Source of the DNA: CAZAGO01 sp964485045
Lineage (GTDB): Archaea; Nanobdellota; Nanobdellia; Pacearchaeales; GW2011-AR1
Length of the DNA stretch: 47,597 nt
Direction: 5' to 3'
Assembly (NCBI GenBank): GCA_964485045.1
Contig: CAZAGO010000002.1
Coordinates: 1-47,597 of the forward strand
The stretch's first letter is position 1. The number at the start of each line of letters is the position of its first letter. Below, in pieces: positions 1 through 8,297 of the stretch. Position numbers and translations under genes: made by a program. The notes beneath the pieces were generated by a model. It searched no databases, was not told where the DNA came from, and saw only the letters and a program-made list of their open reading frames with translations.

Positions 1-22
1 CCTAATAAGTAGTTACATTATT

Positions 23-334
23 ATGGTAAAAGAACTTTCAGAAAAAGTATTTCAAGAATGTTTGAATGGGAAGATTAAATTATTTGGAGAAGTATTTAGC
101 GAACCGCTTCAAGTAAATATTTTATCAGATAAGGGTGTAGGTTATATTGCAAAAGTTTCTGTTAATTTTAATGGTCCTTTTTTTAAAAAAATTGAAATGA
201 GAGGTTATGATTCTAGGACAGAGGCAGAGGTAGAATCAGTCCAAGGTGTTGTGAATTATTTTAAAAATTTGGTTAGTCCAAACTTAGTAAATTATGACAG
301 CCTTTCAAAAATAATTAGTTTAAAAAAGGTATAA
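23..334 (+). CDS. Hypothetical protein, 103 aa
   Basis: I do not recognise a family. The protein is small, soluble and mixed alpha/beta in appearance, with no signal peptide, membrane segment or cysteine pair. It lies 43 bases upstream of FEN1 on the same strand, but FEN1 has its own TATA-like element, so the two need not be co-transcribed. The ATG at 23 is the first in frame, and the sequence upstream is cut by the window edge, so a longer N-terminus cannot be fully excluded. Confidence 0.55.
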   Translation: MVKELSEKVFQECLNGKIKLFGEVFSEPLQVNILSDKGVGYIAKVSVNFNGPFFKKIEMRGYDSRTEAEVESVQGVVNYFKNLVSPNLVNYDSLSKIISLKKV

Positions 335-348
335 AAAATATCAATAAC

Positions 349-359
349 TATTTATATTT
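349..359 (+). promoter_or_regulatory. TATA-like promoter of fen1
   Basis: TTTATATTT at 351-359 is centred about 23 bases before the fen1 ATG at 378. That spacing fits an archaeal TATA box driving a leaderless or very short-leader transcript. Confidence 0.5.
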
Positions 360-377
360 CTTAAGAGGTATATAATT

Positions 378-1418
378 ATGGGACTAAATATAAGAGAGAT
401 AATTCCTCGCAGGGAAATGGAAATATCAGAATTGAAAAGCAAGACTATTTGTGTTGATGCTTTTAATAGCTTATATCAATTTCTTTCAAGTATAAGACAG
501 TATGATGGAACTCCCTTGATGGATAATAAAAAAAGAGTTACAAGTCATTTGTCTGGAATATTTTATAGAAATATTGCTCTTTTATCAGAAGGAATAAAAT
601 TAATATACGTCTTTGATGGAATTCATCCTTGGCTTAAAGAAAGAACTCATGAAGAAAGAAGAGAAGTTAGAGACTTAGCTAGGGAAAAATATGATAAAGC
701 AAAACAAGAAGAAGATTTTGAGGCAATGAGAAGATATAGCAGCCAAAATATTCGTCTTACAGAAGAGATGGTCGAAGAGAGTAAAGAATTATTAAAAGCA
801 ATGGGTATTGCAGTTGTTCAGGCACCTGGAGAAGGTGAAGCTGAAGCAGCATATCTTTCTAGGACAAGAGGAGAAATATATGCAAGCGCAAGTCAGGATT
901 ATGATAGTCTACTTTTTGGAGCTTCAAGATTAATACAAAACTTGACACTTTCAAGAAGGAGGAAGACTATTTCTGGTTATGTAGATGTTAAACCTGTAAT
1001 TATTGAGCTAGAAAAGATATTAAATTCTTTAGAAATAAACTTAGATCAATTAATTTGCCTTGGAATACTCGTTGGAACTGATTACAATCCTAAAGGAATT
1101 CCTAGAATTGGACAAAAAAAAGCTTTAGATATTGTAAGAAAATATAAGCAACCCGTATTAATTTTTGAGAGTGTTAATGAACAAATTTTAAGTTTACCAG
1201 AAGAAGATAGATTTGATTGGAGGGAAGTTTTTGAAATGTTTCATAAACCTAATGTAATTGATGCAGAGATTAATTTTGAAAAATTGAACAAAGAAAAGAT
1301 AGTTGAAATTTTAGTAAAAGAACACAATTTTTCTGAAGAAAGAATAAAAGATCATTTGGAAAGACTTGAAGAATCTTTTGAGAAGAATAAACAAAAAGAT
1401 TTAGCTAAATGGTTTTAA
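378..1418 (+). CDS. fen: Flap endonuclease 1 (FEN1)
   Basis: Structure-specific 5' nuclease that removes 5' flaps during Okazaki fragment maturation and repair. Length (346 aa) is normal for the archaeal family. The acidic metal-binding residues are all visible: D27 (VDAF), D80 (VFDG), E152 and E154 (GEGEAE), D174 and D176 (QDYD) and D235 (GTDYN). The helix-two-turn-helix DNA-binding segment is at about 240-249 (GIPRIGQKKA). The protein ends in QKDLAKWF, a PCNA-interacting peptide (Q, then L, then aromatic pair), so it should be recruited to the sliding clamp that the RFC genes in this window load. The last nine codons are duplicated about 100 bases downstream. Confidence 0.97.
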   Translation: MGLNIREIIPRREMEISELKSKTICVDAFNSLYQFLSSIRQYDGTPLMDNKKRVTSHLSGIFYRNIALLSEGIKLIYVFDGIHPWLKERTHEERREVRDLAREKYDKAKQEEDFEAMRRYSSQNIRLTEEMVEESKELLKAMGIAVVQAPGEGEAEAAYLSRTRGEIYASASQDYDSLLFGASRLIQNLTLSRRRKTISGYVDVKPVIIELEKILNSLEINLDQLICLGILVGTDYNPKGIPRIGQKKALDIVRKYKQPVLIFESVNEQILSLPEEDRFDWREVFEMFHKPNVIDAEINFEKLNKEKIVEILVKEHNFSEERIKDHLERLEESFEKNKQKDLAKWF

Positions 1419-1522
1419 TCTTTTTGTAAGTCCTCTAGAATGGCCAATCTTGGACGTTCTTTGCGGATAAAATTTATAAATAAATTTCATAAAACAAAAA
1501 GATTTAGCTAAATGGTTTTAAT
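1389..1522 (+). repeat. 31-bp duplication of the fen1 3' end
   Basis: Bases 1389-1419, covering the last nine fen1 codons, the stop and two further bases, recur exactly at 1492-1522, where the sequence runs into a gap. The period is 103 bases. The spacer contains an AT-rich stretch, aatttataaataaattt, near 1470-1486. True copy number is hidden by the gap. Confidence 0.85.
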
Positions 1523-1622
1523 NNNNNNNNNNNNNNNNNNNNNNNNNNNNNNNNNNNNNNNNNNNNNNNNNNNNNNNNNNNNNNNNNNNNNNNNNNNNNN
1601 NNNNNNNNNNNNNNNNNNNNNN
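1523..1622. other. Assembly gap (100 N)
   Basis: Exactly 100 N, so a nominal scaffold gap. It interrupts the intergenic region between fen1 and the membrane protein gene, next to the duplicated fen1 3' end. The rest of 1419-1664 holds no gene that I can see. Confidence 0.95.
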
Positions 1623-1664
1623 TTTTTAATCCCTCTAAAAAGAATTGAAAATTAATGGAGAATT

Positions 1665-2279
1665 TTAATAAGTGCGAATATTGTGTTTTGATTTTCTTCT
1701 TCCAAAAGAGTGTCCTCTCATTCCTCCTATTCCACCCCATCCAAAATAAACCCTGTTAGCCCAGAATCCAAAAGCTCTCATTATGCCCCATATAATTATA
1801 AGTGCTATACCTATTAATATTACTTCTATTCCTAATCCTAAAGTTAGTCCTAAAGTAAGAATTAATCCTCCTATTAAAAGAATTGCTCCTGATTTTAATT
1901 TTACTAACAAGAATATTGCTAAGATAATAATTGCAAAGAAAACAATTAGATCTAAGACGTAATCAGAAAATCCAAAACCGTAGAATATATTTGAAATATC
2001 AAAACTTATTCCTTGTCTATAAAAGCCATAAGTTATTCCGATACTTATCATTAATGAAATTACTGAAGAAGCCCCTTTATTTTCTCCAAAAAAACCAGTT
2101 CTATTAAGAATTACAGATATTAATGCAAAAGAAATGGCCCACACAATCATAAGTCCTAAGTTTTCTCCACCTATTGCTTCAAAAAGAGAACTTATTGAAG
2201 CAGAATTGTAAGAATATGCACTTATGAAGCTAGTGAGAAAAATTATTACCCCTGTAAATAGAAAAAACTTATTTTTCAT
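1665..2279 (-). CDS. Multi-pass membrane protein, unknown function
   Basis: A 204-aa protein with an N-terminal hydrophobic signal or anchor (about 5-22) and roughly five further hydrophobic segments (about 42-60, 72-88, 108-128, 130-150 and 152-170). The short C-terminal tail is glycine- and arginine-rich (GWGGIGGMRG, then basic residues), likely cytoplasmic. No catalytic motif is visible. It is divergent from trm5 with only 61 bases between the start codons; a TTTTATAAAA element around 2300-2310 on this strand suits its promoter. Confidence 0.65.
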   Translation of the reverse strand: MKNKFFLFTGVIIFLTSFISAYSYNSASISSLFEAIGGENLGLMIVWAISFALISVILNRTGFFGENKGASSVISLMISIGITYGFYRQGISFDISNIFYGFGFSDYVLDLIVFFAIIILAIFLLVKLKSGAILLIGGLILTLGLTLGLGIEVILIGIALIIIWGIMRAFGFWANRVYFGWGGIGGMRGHSFGRRKSKHNIRTY

Positions 2280-2340
2280 ATAAAGTATAGTAAATTCCTT
2301 TTTATAAAATTATGCACCTTCAGTTTTGCACAAACTTTAA

Positions 2341-3165
2341 ATGGAAGCTAAACCTAAAGATTTAATGGAAGCTAAGCAACGCTCTTTTAATGTTTTAGGA
2401 AATATAGCTGTGGTTAATTTTTCTAAGGAAATGAAATCGAATGAGAAGAAAGTTTTTGCAAAAAGAATTTTAGAACAAAATAAATCTGTCAAAACTGTTC
2501 TTGAAAAGTCTGGAAAGTTTAAAGGGAGGTTAAGAAAAATGCAGACAAAATATGTTGCAGGTGAAAAAACAAAAGAGATTTTATACAAGGAAAATGGTTG
2601 CCTTTTTAGATTTAATATTGATACTACTTATTTTTCTCCAAGGTTAAGTGGAGAAAGAAAAGAAATCGCTTCTTTTGTCAAAAAAAATGAAGAAGTTTTA
2701 GTAATGTTTGCAGGAGTTGCACCTTATTCTATAATTATAGCTAAAAATTCTTCTGCAAAAAAAGTGTATTCTAACGAGATAAATAGAGAAGCAAATAAAT
2801 ATGCAAAATTAAATGTGGGATTAAATAATTTAAAAAATAAAATAGAACTTGTTCCAGGAGACATTAAAAGAGTTTCATTAAATCTTAAAAAAACTGGAAA
2901 AAAGTTTGATATGATTGTTATGCCTCGTCCTCAATTGAAGGATACTTTCTTAAAGCAAGCATTTGAATTAAGTAAAAAAGGCACAAGAATTTATTATTAT
3001 GATTTTTGCAATCAAGACGAATTAGAAGTAATAAAAGAGAAGATTATTCAAGAAGCTAAAGAATCTAAAATTAGAATAAAAATAAAAAATATTAAATCTG
3101 CAGGAGAAATTGCACCCTATAAATTAAGGGTTAGATTTGATTTAGTAATTACAGAACTCTTATAG
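2341..3165 (+). CDS. trm5: Trm5/TYW2-type tRNA G37 methyltransferase
   Basis: Class I SAM-dependent methyltransferase of the Trm5 family, expected to make m1G at position 37 of tRNAs (the paralogue TYW2 acts in wybutosine synthesis). The N-terminal part has the family segment RSFNVLGNIAVVNF and a following KSVKTVLEKSG region. The SAM site is MFAGVAPYSI at about 122-131, followed by an acidic turn (SNEINREANKYAKLNV) and the gDI loop. The usual NLP(P) catalytic loop is replaced by MPRPQ after FDMIV, so some divergence is present. At 274 aa it lacks much of the N-terminal D1 domain of larger Trm5 proteins. Its 3' end overlaps the convergent small gene by 17 bases. Confidence 0.82.
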   Translation: MEAKPKDLMEAKQRSFNVLGNIAVVNFSKEMKSNEKKVFAKRILEQNKSVKTVLEKSGKFKGRLRKMQTKYVAGEKTKEILYKENGCLFRFNIDTTYFSPRLSGERKEIASFVKKNEEVLVMFAGVAPYSIIIAKNSSAKKVYSNEINREANKYAKLNVGLNNLKNKIELVPGDIKRVSLNLKKTGKKFDMIVMPRPQLKDTFLKQAFELSKKGTRIYYYDFCNQDELEVIKEKIIQEAKESKIRIKIKNIKSAGEIAPYKLRVRFDLVITELL

Positions 3166-3409
3166 TTATTCTTTCAACAGATTTCTTTTCAAAAGGTTTT
3201 TTCTGAATTAAGTTCTGTAGATTTTCTCTCTTTTTGATAAGTCCATTTACTAAGCATATGTTTATAGGTTCTGCATCTAAGTGAATTGTTCTTTTGTAGT
3301 TTTCAGGACAATTTTCCAAATTACAGACGATTGTTGGTTGTCCATCTAAAGAAAAGAATTTCTTTGCATATCCTCTTTCTACTGCTTCACATAATCTGTA
3401 TTCAGTCAT
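3149..3409 (-). CDS. Hypothetical small cysteine-containing protein, 86 aa
   Basis: Not recognised. It has four cysteines (7, 29, 34, 52) that could bind a metal, including a CNLENC pair, and a basic C-terminal half. It converges on trm5 with a 17-base overlap of coding ends and lies 44 bases downstream of the herA stop on the same strand, where a separate promoter or read-through is possible. Confidence 0.6.
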   Translation of the reverse strand: MTEYRLCEAVERGYAKKFFSLDGQPTIVCNLENCPENYKRTIHLDAEPINICLVNGLIKKRENLQNLIQKKPFEKKSVERITIRVL

Positions 3410-3453
3410 ATTACTACTTTATAATTACACTTTTTAAATATTTCTATTAAAGC

Positions 3454-5874
3454 TTATAATCTTTTTTCAGGTTTTATAACTGTTGGAGCTTCTCCTCCAT
3501 GCCACGTGAATCTTGGCCTCATTCTCATAGGATATATTCTTTCAGAATTGTCGTCAAGGAGTATAGCAGAACCTTTTATATGAGGTAAATCATCCATACT
3601 TTTTTTAATATCTTCTAGTAAATAGCTTTGCATTATTTGATTTAATGCTTCTATGTCTTGTTTAGAAGTAACTCTATGTGAAATAACTATATCTGATTGA
3701 GTCATTACATCTCTATGAATTTGTCCTGGTTGTTGTGTTGCAAGTACTACTGAAATTCCTGGTTGTCTTCCTTCTCTTAAAAGTTGCATCAATGCTTCGG
3801 TTGCAATAGTTTCTTTTCCCAAGGGGAGAAATTCGTGGGCTTCATCTATAAAAATCCATACAAGAGGATTTTCTTTTTTTTCAATTCCAGATAAAAAATC
3901 TAGATTTTTTGAAATTGAATCTATCTCCTCTTTTTTTCTAGAATCCATTCTTTGATTGAATATTTTTCTTGATAATAAACTTATTACAAGCGCCCTTACA
4001 TTAAATGCGCTAACAGAACTATAAACGCTTAGATCTAATACCGTTGTTTTTCCAGCAGAAATAATATCTTTAATTGATGTTGCTTCACTTCCTTCGGAAA
4101 AAATTCCCCAAGTTTCAACAGCTTTGAAAAGGCTTGATGCGGCATTTTTAACATTTATTTCTGATTTTTCATCTTTTTCTATTTCTTTTATTATATCTGA
4201 AATAGAATATTCTCTTTTTGATTTTACTTTTTTTATTGCTCTTTCTATTAAGATAGAGGGAGCATCAATTAAATTTAAGCCAAATACTGAAATCCAATCT
4301 TCAGAATTCATCTCCCTTATATCAAGTGCAAATTTTTCATCTATAGGTATTCCTTTTTCTATATATTTATCATAATGTCCATATGGAACGAATACTTTTA
4401 CTGGAAGATTTTTTGATTTTAATCCCCATTGAGATATCAATGATTTATCTTTTTCATTTCTAAATTTCATTGTCCAATAAATTCCCATGGTATCAAATAT
4501 TAGAGAGGCAATATTTTGACTTTCTTCTTTTGGAAGATCTGAAATTTCTTCAGTTATAACTCCTAGAGTGTAGGATTTTCCTGAATTATGTGAGATAATT
4601 CCATTTGCAATGAATGAATGATTTTTATCTACCGAAAGATCATAAACTTCTCTGATATTGTCTATTTCTTTAATTGATTTTATTCTGATACAGACCAATT
4701 TTTCAGAAATATAATGCGTTTTCCTTTTTTTAGATAGATTAGATTTATGTTTTTCCAATCTTTCTTGTTTAAAATCGTTTTTGAATCCAATTTTTTTGAA
4801 ATTTTCTATTGAATTATTATCTGTGATAAATAATCTATAGTTTAGATATACTTTATCTTTTATTTTTGAATTTTTTATTCTGATTACCGATTCAATATTG
4901 AAATGAGTAAGTAAAACCTGTAAGTCTTCTAAAAATTTTCTGGATTTACTTGAATAATCTATTGTTTTGGCTTTAGAGTCAATGTATCCATCACAATCAA
5001 ATAATGAAGAAATAAATTCTTTTTTGAATTTATTTGAACTTTCAAAAACTATTTTTGGAATTCTTATTATCCCAGATTTTAATCCTTTTGGAATACCTAA
5101 TTCCACAAATTTGTTTACAATACTTTGATGTTTTGTTTCCACTACTTCACAATTGCAGTCTTTTCGTTGATATCTTTTTGTAATAATTTTAAATTCTTCT
5201 TCAAAATCTTTTTTTGCTTGTAGCAAAATTTTTTCACAATTATTGTAAAATCTAATTCTTGCTTTTGTTCCATTGTAAAGTTTTCCTTTTCCATCTTTAA
5301 ATATGCCCTTTCTTAAACCAATTGTTCCATCCGATAAAATATACCCTAAAAGGCGAGCGATTCTTAGGCTTTCTTTATCTTCTTTAATTTCTGGAATGTT
5401 TAAAGGAAGAACTATTTTGTCGTTAATCTTTAAATCACAACCTCTTCTATAGTATAAGTACTTTCCATAAGAAGATAAGAGGGGATGTTCTTTTGTTATG
5501 TTAATAATTCTTCCATCCTTTAGTTCTATTGAAAACAATTTTTCTTTTTTTATGGGGTATTTTAACAACTTTGCTTTTTCCCATTCAAATTCTTTTTTTT
5601 CTTTATTAAAAGAAAGAACTAACTCTTTTTCTTCATCAAAATCTTGAATAGGTTTATACCCTTTATTGGTAAATATTAGTGTTTCTCCTGTTAGGCATCC
5701 ACGTTTTCCGGCAACAAGAACTACATGGCTTCTAGCAATGTCCATAAATATTTTATTGCTTAGAGAAGTATATTGTCCCATTCGAACATAACTCTTTCCT
5801 AGATATATTTTTCCTCTTTCTCCAAAGTCTTTTTTGTCGGATTCATTTCTTCCAATAATTATTTCTTGTGGCAT
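3454..5874 (-). CDS. herA: HerA-like DNA translocase ATPase (DUF87) split by an intein
   Basis: The precursor is 806 aa. Residues 60-430 are an intein; splicing would leave a 435-aa HerA/FtsK-superfamily ATPase. HerA works with the NurA nuclease and Mre11-Rad50 in DNA-end resection. The intein splits the Walker A loop: N-extein ends AGKRG and C-extein starts SGKSYTLG, giving GKRGSGKS after splicing. Walker B is visible as VWIFIDEAHEF, followed by LLREGRQPG, ATQQPGQIHRD and the sensor region VISHRVTSKQD. The N-terminus is short compared with crenarchaeal HerA (the P-loop starts near residue 55), so the HAS-barrel may be reduced. No NurA gene is visible nearby. Confidence 0.9.
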   Translation of the reverse strand: MPQEIIIGRNESDKKDFGERGKIYLGKSYVRMGQYTSLSNKIFMDIARSHVVLVAGKRGCLTGETLIFTNKGYKPIQDFDEEKELVLSFNKEKKEFEWEKAKLLKYPIKKEKLFSIELKDGRIINITKEHPLLSSYGKYLYYRRGCDLKINDKIVLPLNIPEIKEDKESLRIARLLGYILSDGTIGLRKGIFKDGKGKLYNGTKARIRFYNNCEKILLQAKKDFEEEFKIITKRYQRKDCNCEVVETKHQSIVNKFVELGIPKGLKSGIIRIPKIVFESSNKFKKEFISSLFDCDGYIDSKAKTIDYSSKSRKFLEDLQVLLTHFNIESVIRIKNSKIKDKVYLNYRLFITDNNSIENFKKIGFKNDFKQERLEKHKSNLSKKRKTHYISEKLVCIRIKSIKEIDNIREVYDLSVDKNHSFIANGIISHNSGKSYTLGVITEEISDLPKEESQNIASLIFDTMGIYWTMKFRNEKDKSLISQWGLKSKNLPVKVFVPYGHYDKYIEKGIPIDEKFALDIREMNSEDWISVFGLNLIDAPSILIERAIKKVKSKREYSISDIIKEIEKDEKSEINVKNAASSLFKAVETWGIFSEGSEATSIKDIISAGKTTVLDLSVYSSVSAFNVRALVISLLSRKIFNQRMDSRKKEEIDSISKNLDFLSGIEKKENPLVWIFIDEAHEFLPLGKETIATEALMQLLREGRQPGISVVLATQQPGQIHRDVMTQSDIVISHRVTSKQDIEALNQIMQSYLLEDIKKSMDDLPHIKGSAILLDDNSERIYPMRMRPRFTWHGGEAPTVIKPEKRL
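4585..5697 (-). mobile_element. Intein with LAGLIDADG homing endonuclease in herA
   Basis: 371 residues (60-430 of the precursor). It begins with Cys1 (CLTGET), has the block B TxxH signature (NITKEHPL), two LAGLIDADG-like motifs (ARLLGYILSDGTIG and SSLFDCDGYID) and the C-terminal splice motif SFIANGIISHN followed by Ser+1. All residues needed for splicing (Cys1, TxxH His, penultimate His, terminal Asn, Ser+1) are present. Both endonuclease acidic residues appear intact (SDG, CDG), so the element may still be able to home. Confidence 0.93.
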
Positions 5875-5955
5875 GGATGATAAAGGAAATGTTGCTTTTT
5901 ATATTTTTTATTTGTTTACCATAATCTTTTTAAATGCTTTTTTCATAAATCTCTT

Positions 5956-6954
5956 ATGGTTGAAAATAATCGCGAGGAGCATTCCGATTTTCATGAATCT
6001 TCTAAAAATATTCATCATGAGAAGAAGCATAGAGTTATGTCTCCAAATGGATTAACTGATTCTTTAAGGAGAAATCCTTGGATTCTTTCAACAGCAGTTT
6101 TAGGAATTATACTTTTATTTCTTTTAATAGTGAGTTTTACTGGAATTACAGGAAAATCTATTTCAGAAGAGAAGGCGGGAGAATTAATTTTATCTTTTGC
6201 AGCATCTCAAGGAGTTTCTGTTGATTTAGTTGGAGTGAAAGAAGAAAATTCTTTCTATGAAGTAACTATTTCATTACAAGGACAAGATTTTCCTCTTTAT
6301 GTTACGAAAGATGGAAATTATATGGTTCAATCATTGATACCTTTGAGTGGAACAAAAACTAGTCCTAGTGCAGAAGCAAAAGCGGTTCCAAAGTCGGACA
6401 AGCCAGAAGCAGAATTATTCATTATGACTCATTGTCCTTATGGTACACAAGCCGAAAAAGGTTTTATTCCTATGATAAATGAAATGAAGGATTTAATTGA
6501 TTATAAAATAAGATTTGTTCATTATTTTATGCATGGGGAAATTGAAGAGAATGAAACTTATGCGCAAATCTGTATAAGAGAAGAGCAGCCACAAAAATAT
6601 ATTGAATATTTAACTTGTTTCTTAGAAGATGGAAATTCTTCAAGATGCCTTACAAAAACAAAGGTGGATCTTGCTAAAATGAAAACTTGTATAAGTAATG
6701 GAAAAGCAAAAGAATATTATGATTTAGATTCTCAATTAAGTGAACAATATGGTGTTCAGGGAAGTCCTTCTTTAGTCGTTAATGGAGTACAAGTTTCAAG
6801 TGGAAGAAGTCCTTCTGCGTATTTAAGTGTAGTATGTGATTCATTTAATAATGCTCCTGATGAATGTGCTAGTTTGGTTCTAAGTTCAGAATCACCTTCT
6901 CCTATGTGGGGCTGGGATACAACTGCTTCATCATCTACCGCTGCTCAGTGTTAA
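5956..6954 (+). CDS. Membrane-anchored thioredoxin-fold (DsbA/GILT-like) protein
   Basis: A 332-aa protein with a charged cytoplasmic head (1-40), one TM helix (about 42-63) and an exported domain. Residues 70-130 form a small alpha/beta domain; 152-300 are a thioredoxin-like domain with MTHCPYGTQAEKGF (Cys160) and the cis-proline loop GSPSLVVNG (269-277). The active site is CPYG, not CxxC, so only one active-site cysteine is present. Seven other cysteines (206, 221, 231, 245, 294, 304, 332) could form structural or resolving disulfides. The likely role is thiol-disulfide chemistry outside the membrane, where cysteine-rich surface proteins such as the one at 22.9 kb would be substrates; that link is inference. 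The start at 5956 is the first ATG in the frame; a later start would shorten only the head. Confidence 0.8.
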   Translation: MVENNREEHSDFHESSKNIHHEKKHRVMSPNGLTDSLRRNPWILSTAVLGIILLFLLIVSFTGITGKSISEEKAGELILSFAASQGVSVDLVGVKEENSFYEVTISLQGQDFPLYVTKDGNYMVQSLIPLSGTKTSPSAEAKAVPKSDKPEAELFIMTHCPYGTQAEKGFIPMINEMKDLIDYKIRFVHYFMHGEIEENETYAQICIREEQPQKYIEYLTCFLEDGNSSRCLTKTKVDLAKMKTCISNGKAKEYYDLDSQLSEQYGVQGSPSLVVNGVQVSSGRSPSAYLSVVCDSFNNAPDECASLVLSSESPSPMWGWDTTASSSTAAQC

Positions 6955-7055
6955 AATAAAGAATATAATTGGTTGTGCTTTTTTATATTTCTATTTAAAT
7001 TTATTTTTCAGAATTTATTCTAATAATACTTTATTCAATAATTATTAAAAAATAA

Positions 7056-7120
7056 AGGCATAGGGTATAATGTGAATATAGCAGTTTTGAGGTTCGAGTT
7101 CTATTTCCGATAGACTCATT
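7056..7120 (+). tRNA. Possible degenerate tRNA remnant
   Basis: Between two convergent genes, the sequence around 7090-7101 contains GAGGTTCGAGTTC, which matches a tRNA box B/T-loop. Upstream, GGCATAGGGTATAATG loosely resembles a 5' half. The T-stem pairs only partly, there is no convincing anticodon arm, and the whole segment is too short for a full tRNA. GAGTTCTAT and ATAGACTC around 7096-7116 can also form a hairpin, so a simple structured 3' region is an alternative. Confidence 0.22.
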
Positions 7121-7124
7121 TAAT

Positions 7125-8297
7125 TTATTTTTTAAGATATTCAAATTCTTCAGATGTAAGCTTTAATTCTTTTCCTATTAAAGGATTTGAGTTTATTATT
7201 TGTTTTATAATTGGAAATTCATGCATAGCTCTTTTTTCTCCTATGTGTGCTAGTTTAGAATATTTTCCAGATATAGATTTCTTTTTAAGACTTCTTTGAT
7301 TGCTCATCCAAATTTTAAGAATTCTTGTAGGTTTGTTATATTTTGTAAAATCTTTTTTAGGATATTTTTTTGAAGCCGATATTCCATAACTTAAAAAAAT
7401 ATTTTGGTAAACTAAAAATCTCCAGTATTGTTGTTTGTAGATTCTTCCCTTGAATATATCTGCTCTGCTAAGAGCATCTATTGCTTTTGCAAGTTCCTCT
7501 CCTTTGTATTCTGAAGGAATATTTTCTTCTATCCATAAAGATATCTCATCTAGAGGCATATTTACACTATCGAAATCTCCTAGCATTTTATTTGTTGGAG
7601 ATTCTTTGAATATTTTTTTAAGAGTACTAAAAATATCTTTTTCTTTATCTCTTTCATCAAGAGTTAATATAGAAGGGTCTCTTATCCTAGAAACAGCTTG
7701 TAAGTCATTTATCGCTGCTCTTAAGTCTCCTTTCGCTCTTTCTGTAATGCTTGTAACTATATTTAAATTCAAAAATACTTTCTCTTGTTCTAGTATTTCT
7801 AGAAGAGCTTGAATAATTTCTTTCTTATTTATTTCTTTTAGTCCTATTAATTCTGCTTTTTTTCTAAGTTCGCTTAGATTTTTTTTCCAGATATCATTAG
7901 CAGTTATTATTATCGGGTAAGTTGTAGACTCGATTATTGAAATAAGTTCAGTTACTCCTCCAAAATCTGTTTGTCCAGAAATTCCATCTACTTCATCAAC
8001 AAGAATTATTTTCTCTTTTTTTGTAAGTGATTGTTGTTCCATTGCAGGCCTTAAAATTTCTTTAAGTTTTGTTTTATTTCTTAAATCTGAAGCATTTAAT
8101 TCAAATATTTCAGAATTTTTTTCATTTGCTATTGCATATGCAAGGGTGGTTTTTCCTGTTCCTGGAGGGCCATATAGAACAATCGCTTTTTTCTTTTTTC
8201 CAAAATCTTTTATAAAACTTAAAATTTTTTGAATAGCTTCATCCTGCCCTTTTATTTGTTCAAAATATTTTGGACGATATTTTTCAACCCAAGTCAT
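7125..8297 (-). CDS. rfcL: Replication factor C large subunit
   Basis: AAA+ subunit of the clamp loader that opens PCNA and places it on primed DNA. From the ATG at 8297 the protein is 390 aa and begins MTWVEKYRPK, the family N-terminus. An upstream in-frame TTG at 8306 adds only MFS and is unlikely. Walker A is LYGPPGTGKTT, Walker B is ILVDEVDG, and sensor 1 lies around PIIITAND. The C-terminal region is shorter than in many archaeal RFC-L (no PCNA-binding tail seen). The start codon lies at the exact end of a 112-bp repeat, with GGGGG about 10 bases upstream as a possible ribosome-binding site. It is in a cluster with rfcS and a small ORF. Confidence 0.95.
   Translation of the reverse strand: MTWVEKYRPKYFEQIKGQDEAIQKILSFIKDFGKKKKAIVLYGPPGTGKTTLAYAIANEKNSEIFELNASDLRNKTKLKEILRPAMEQQSLTKKEKIILVDEVDGISGQTDFGGVTELISIIESTTYPIIITANDIWKKNLSELRKKAELIGLKEINKKEIIQALLEILEQEKVFLNLNIVTSITERAKGDLRAAINDLQAVSRIRDPSILTLDERDKEKDIFSTLKKIFKESPTNKMLGDFDSVNMPLDEISLWIEENIPSEYKGEELAKAIDALSRADIFKGRIYKQQYWRFLVYQNIFLSYGISASKKYPKKDFTKYNKPTRILKIWMSNQRSLKKKSISGKYSKLAHIGEKRAMHEFPIIKQIINSNPLIGKELKLTSEEFEYLKK

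Noticed and set aside
7450..7812. Long open frame on the plus strand inside rfcL
   Set aside because: It lies antisense within a clear AAA+ gene; serine- and isoleucine-rich translation is typical of a shadow frame.
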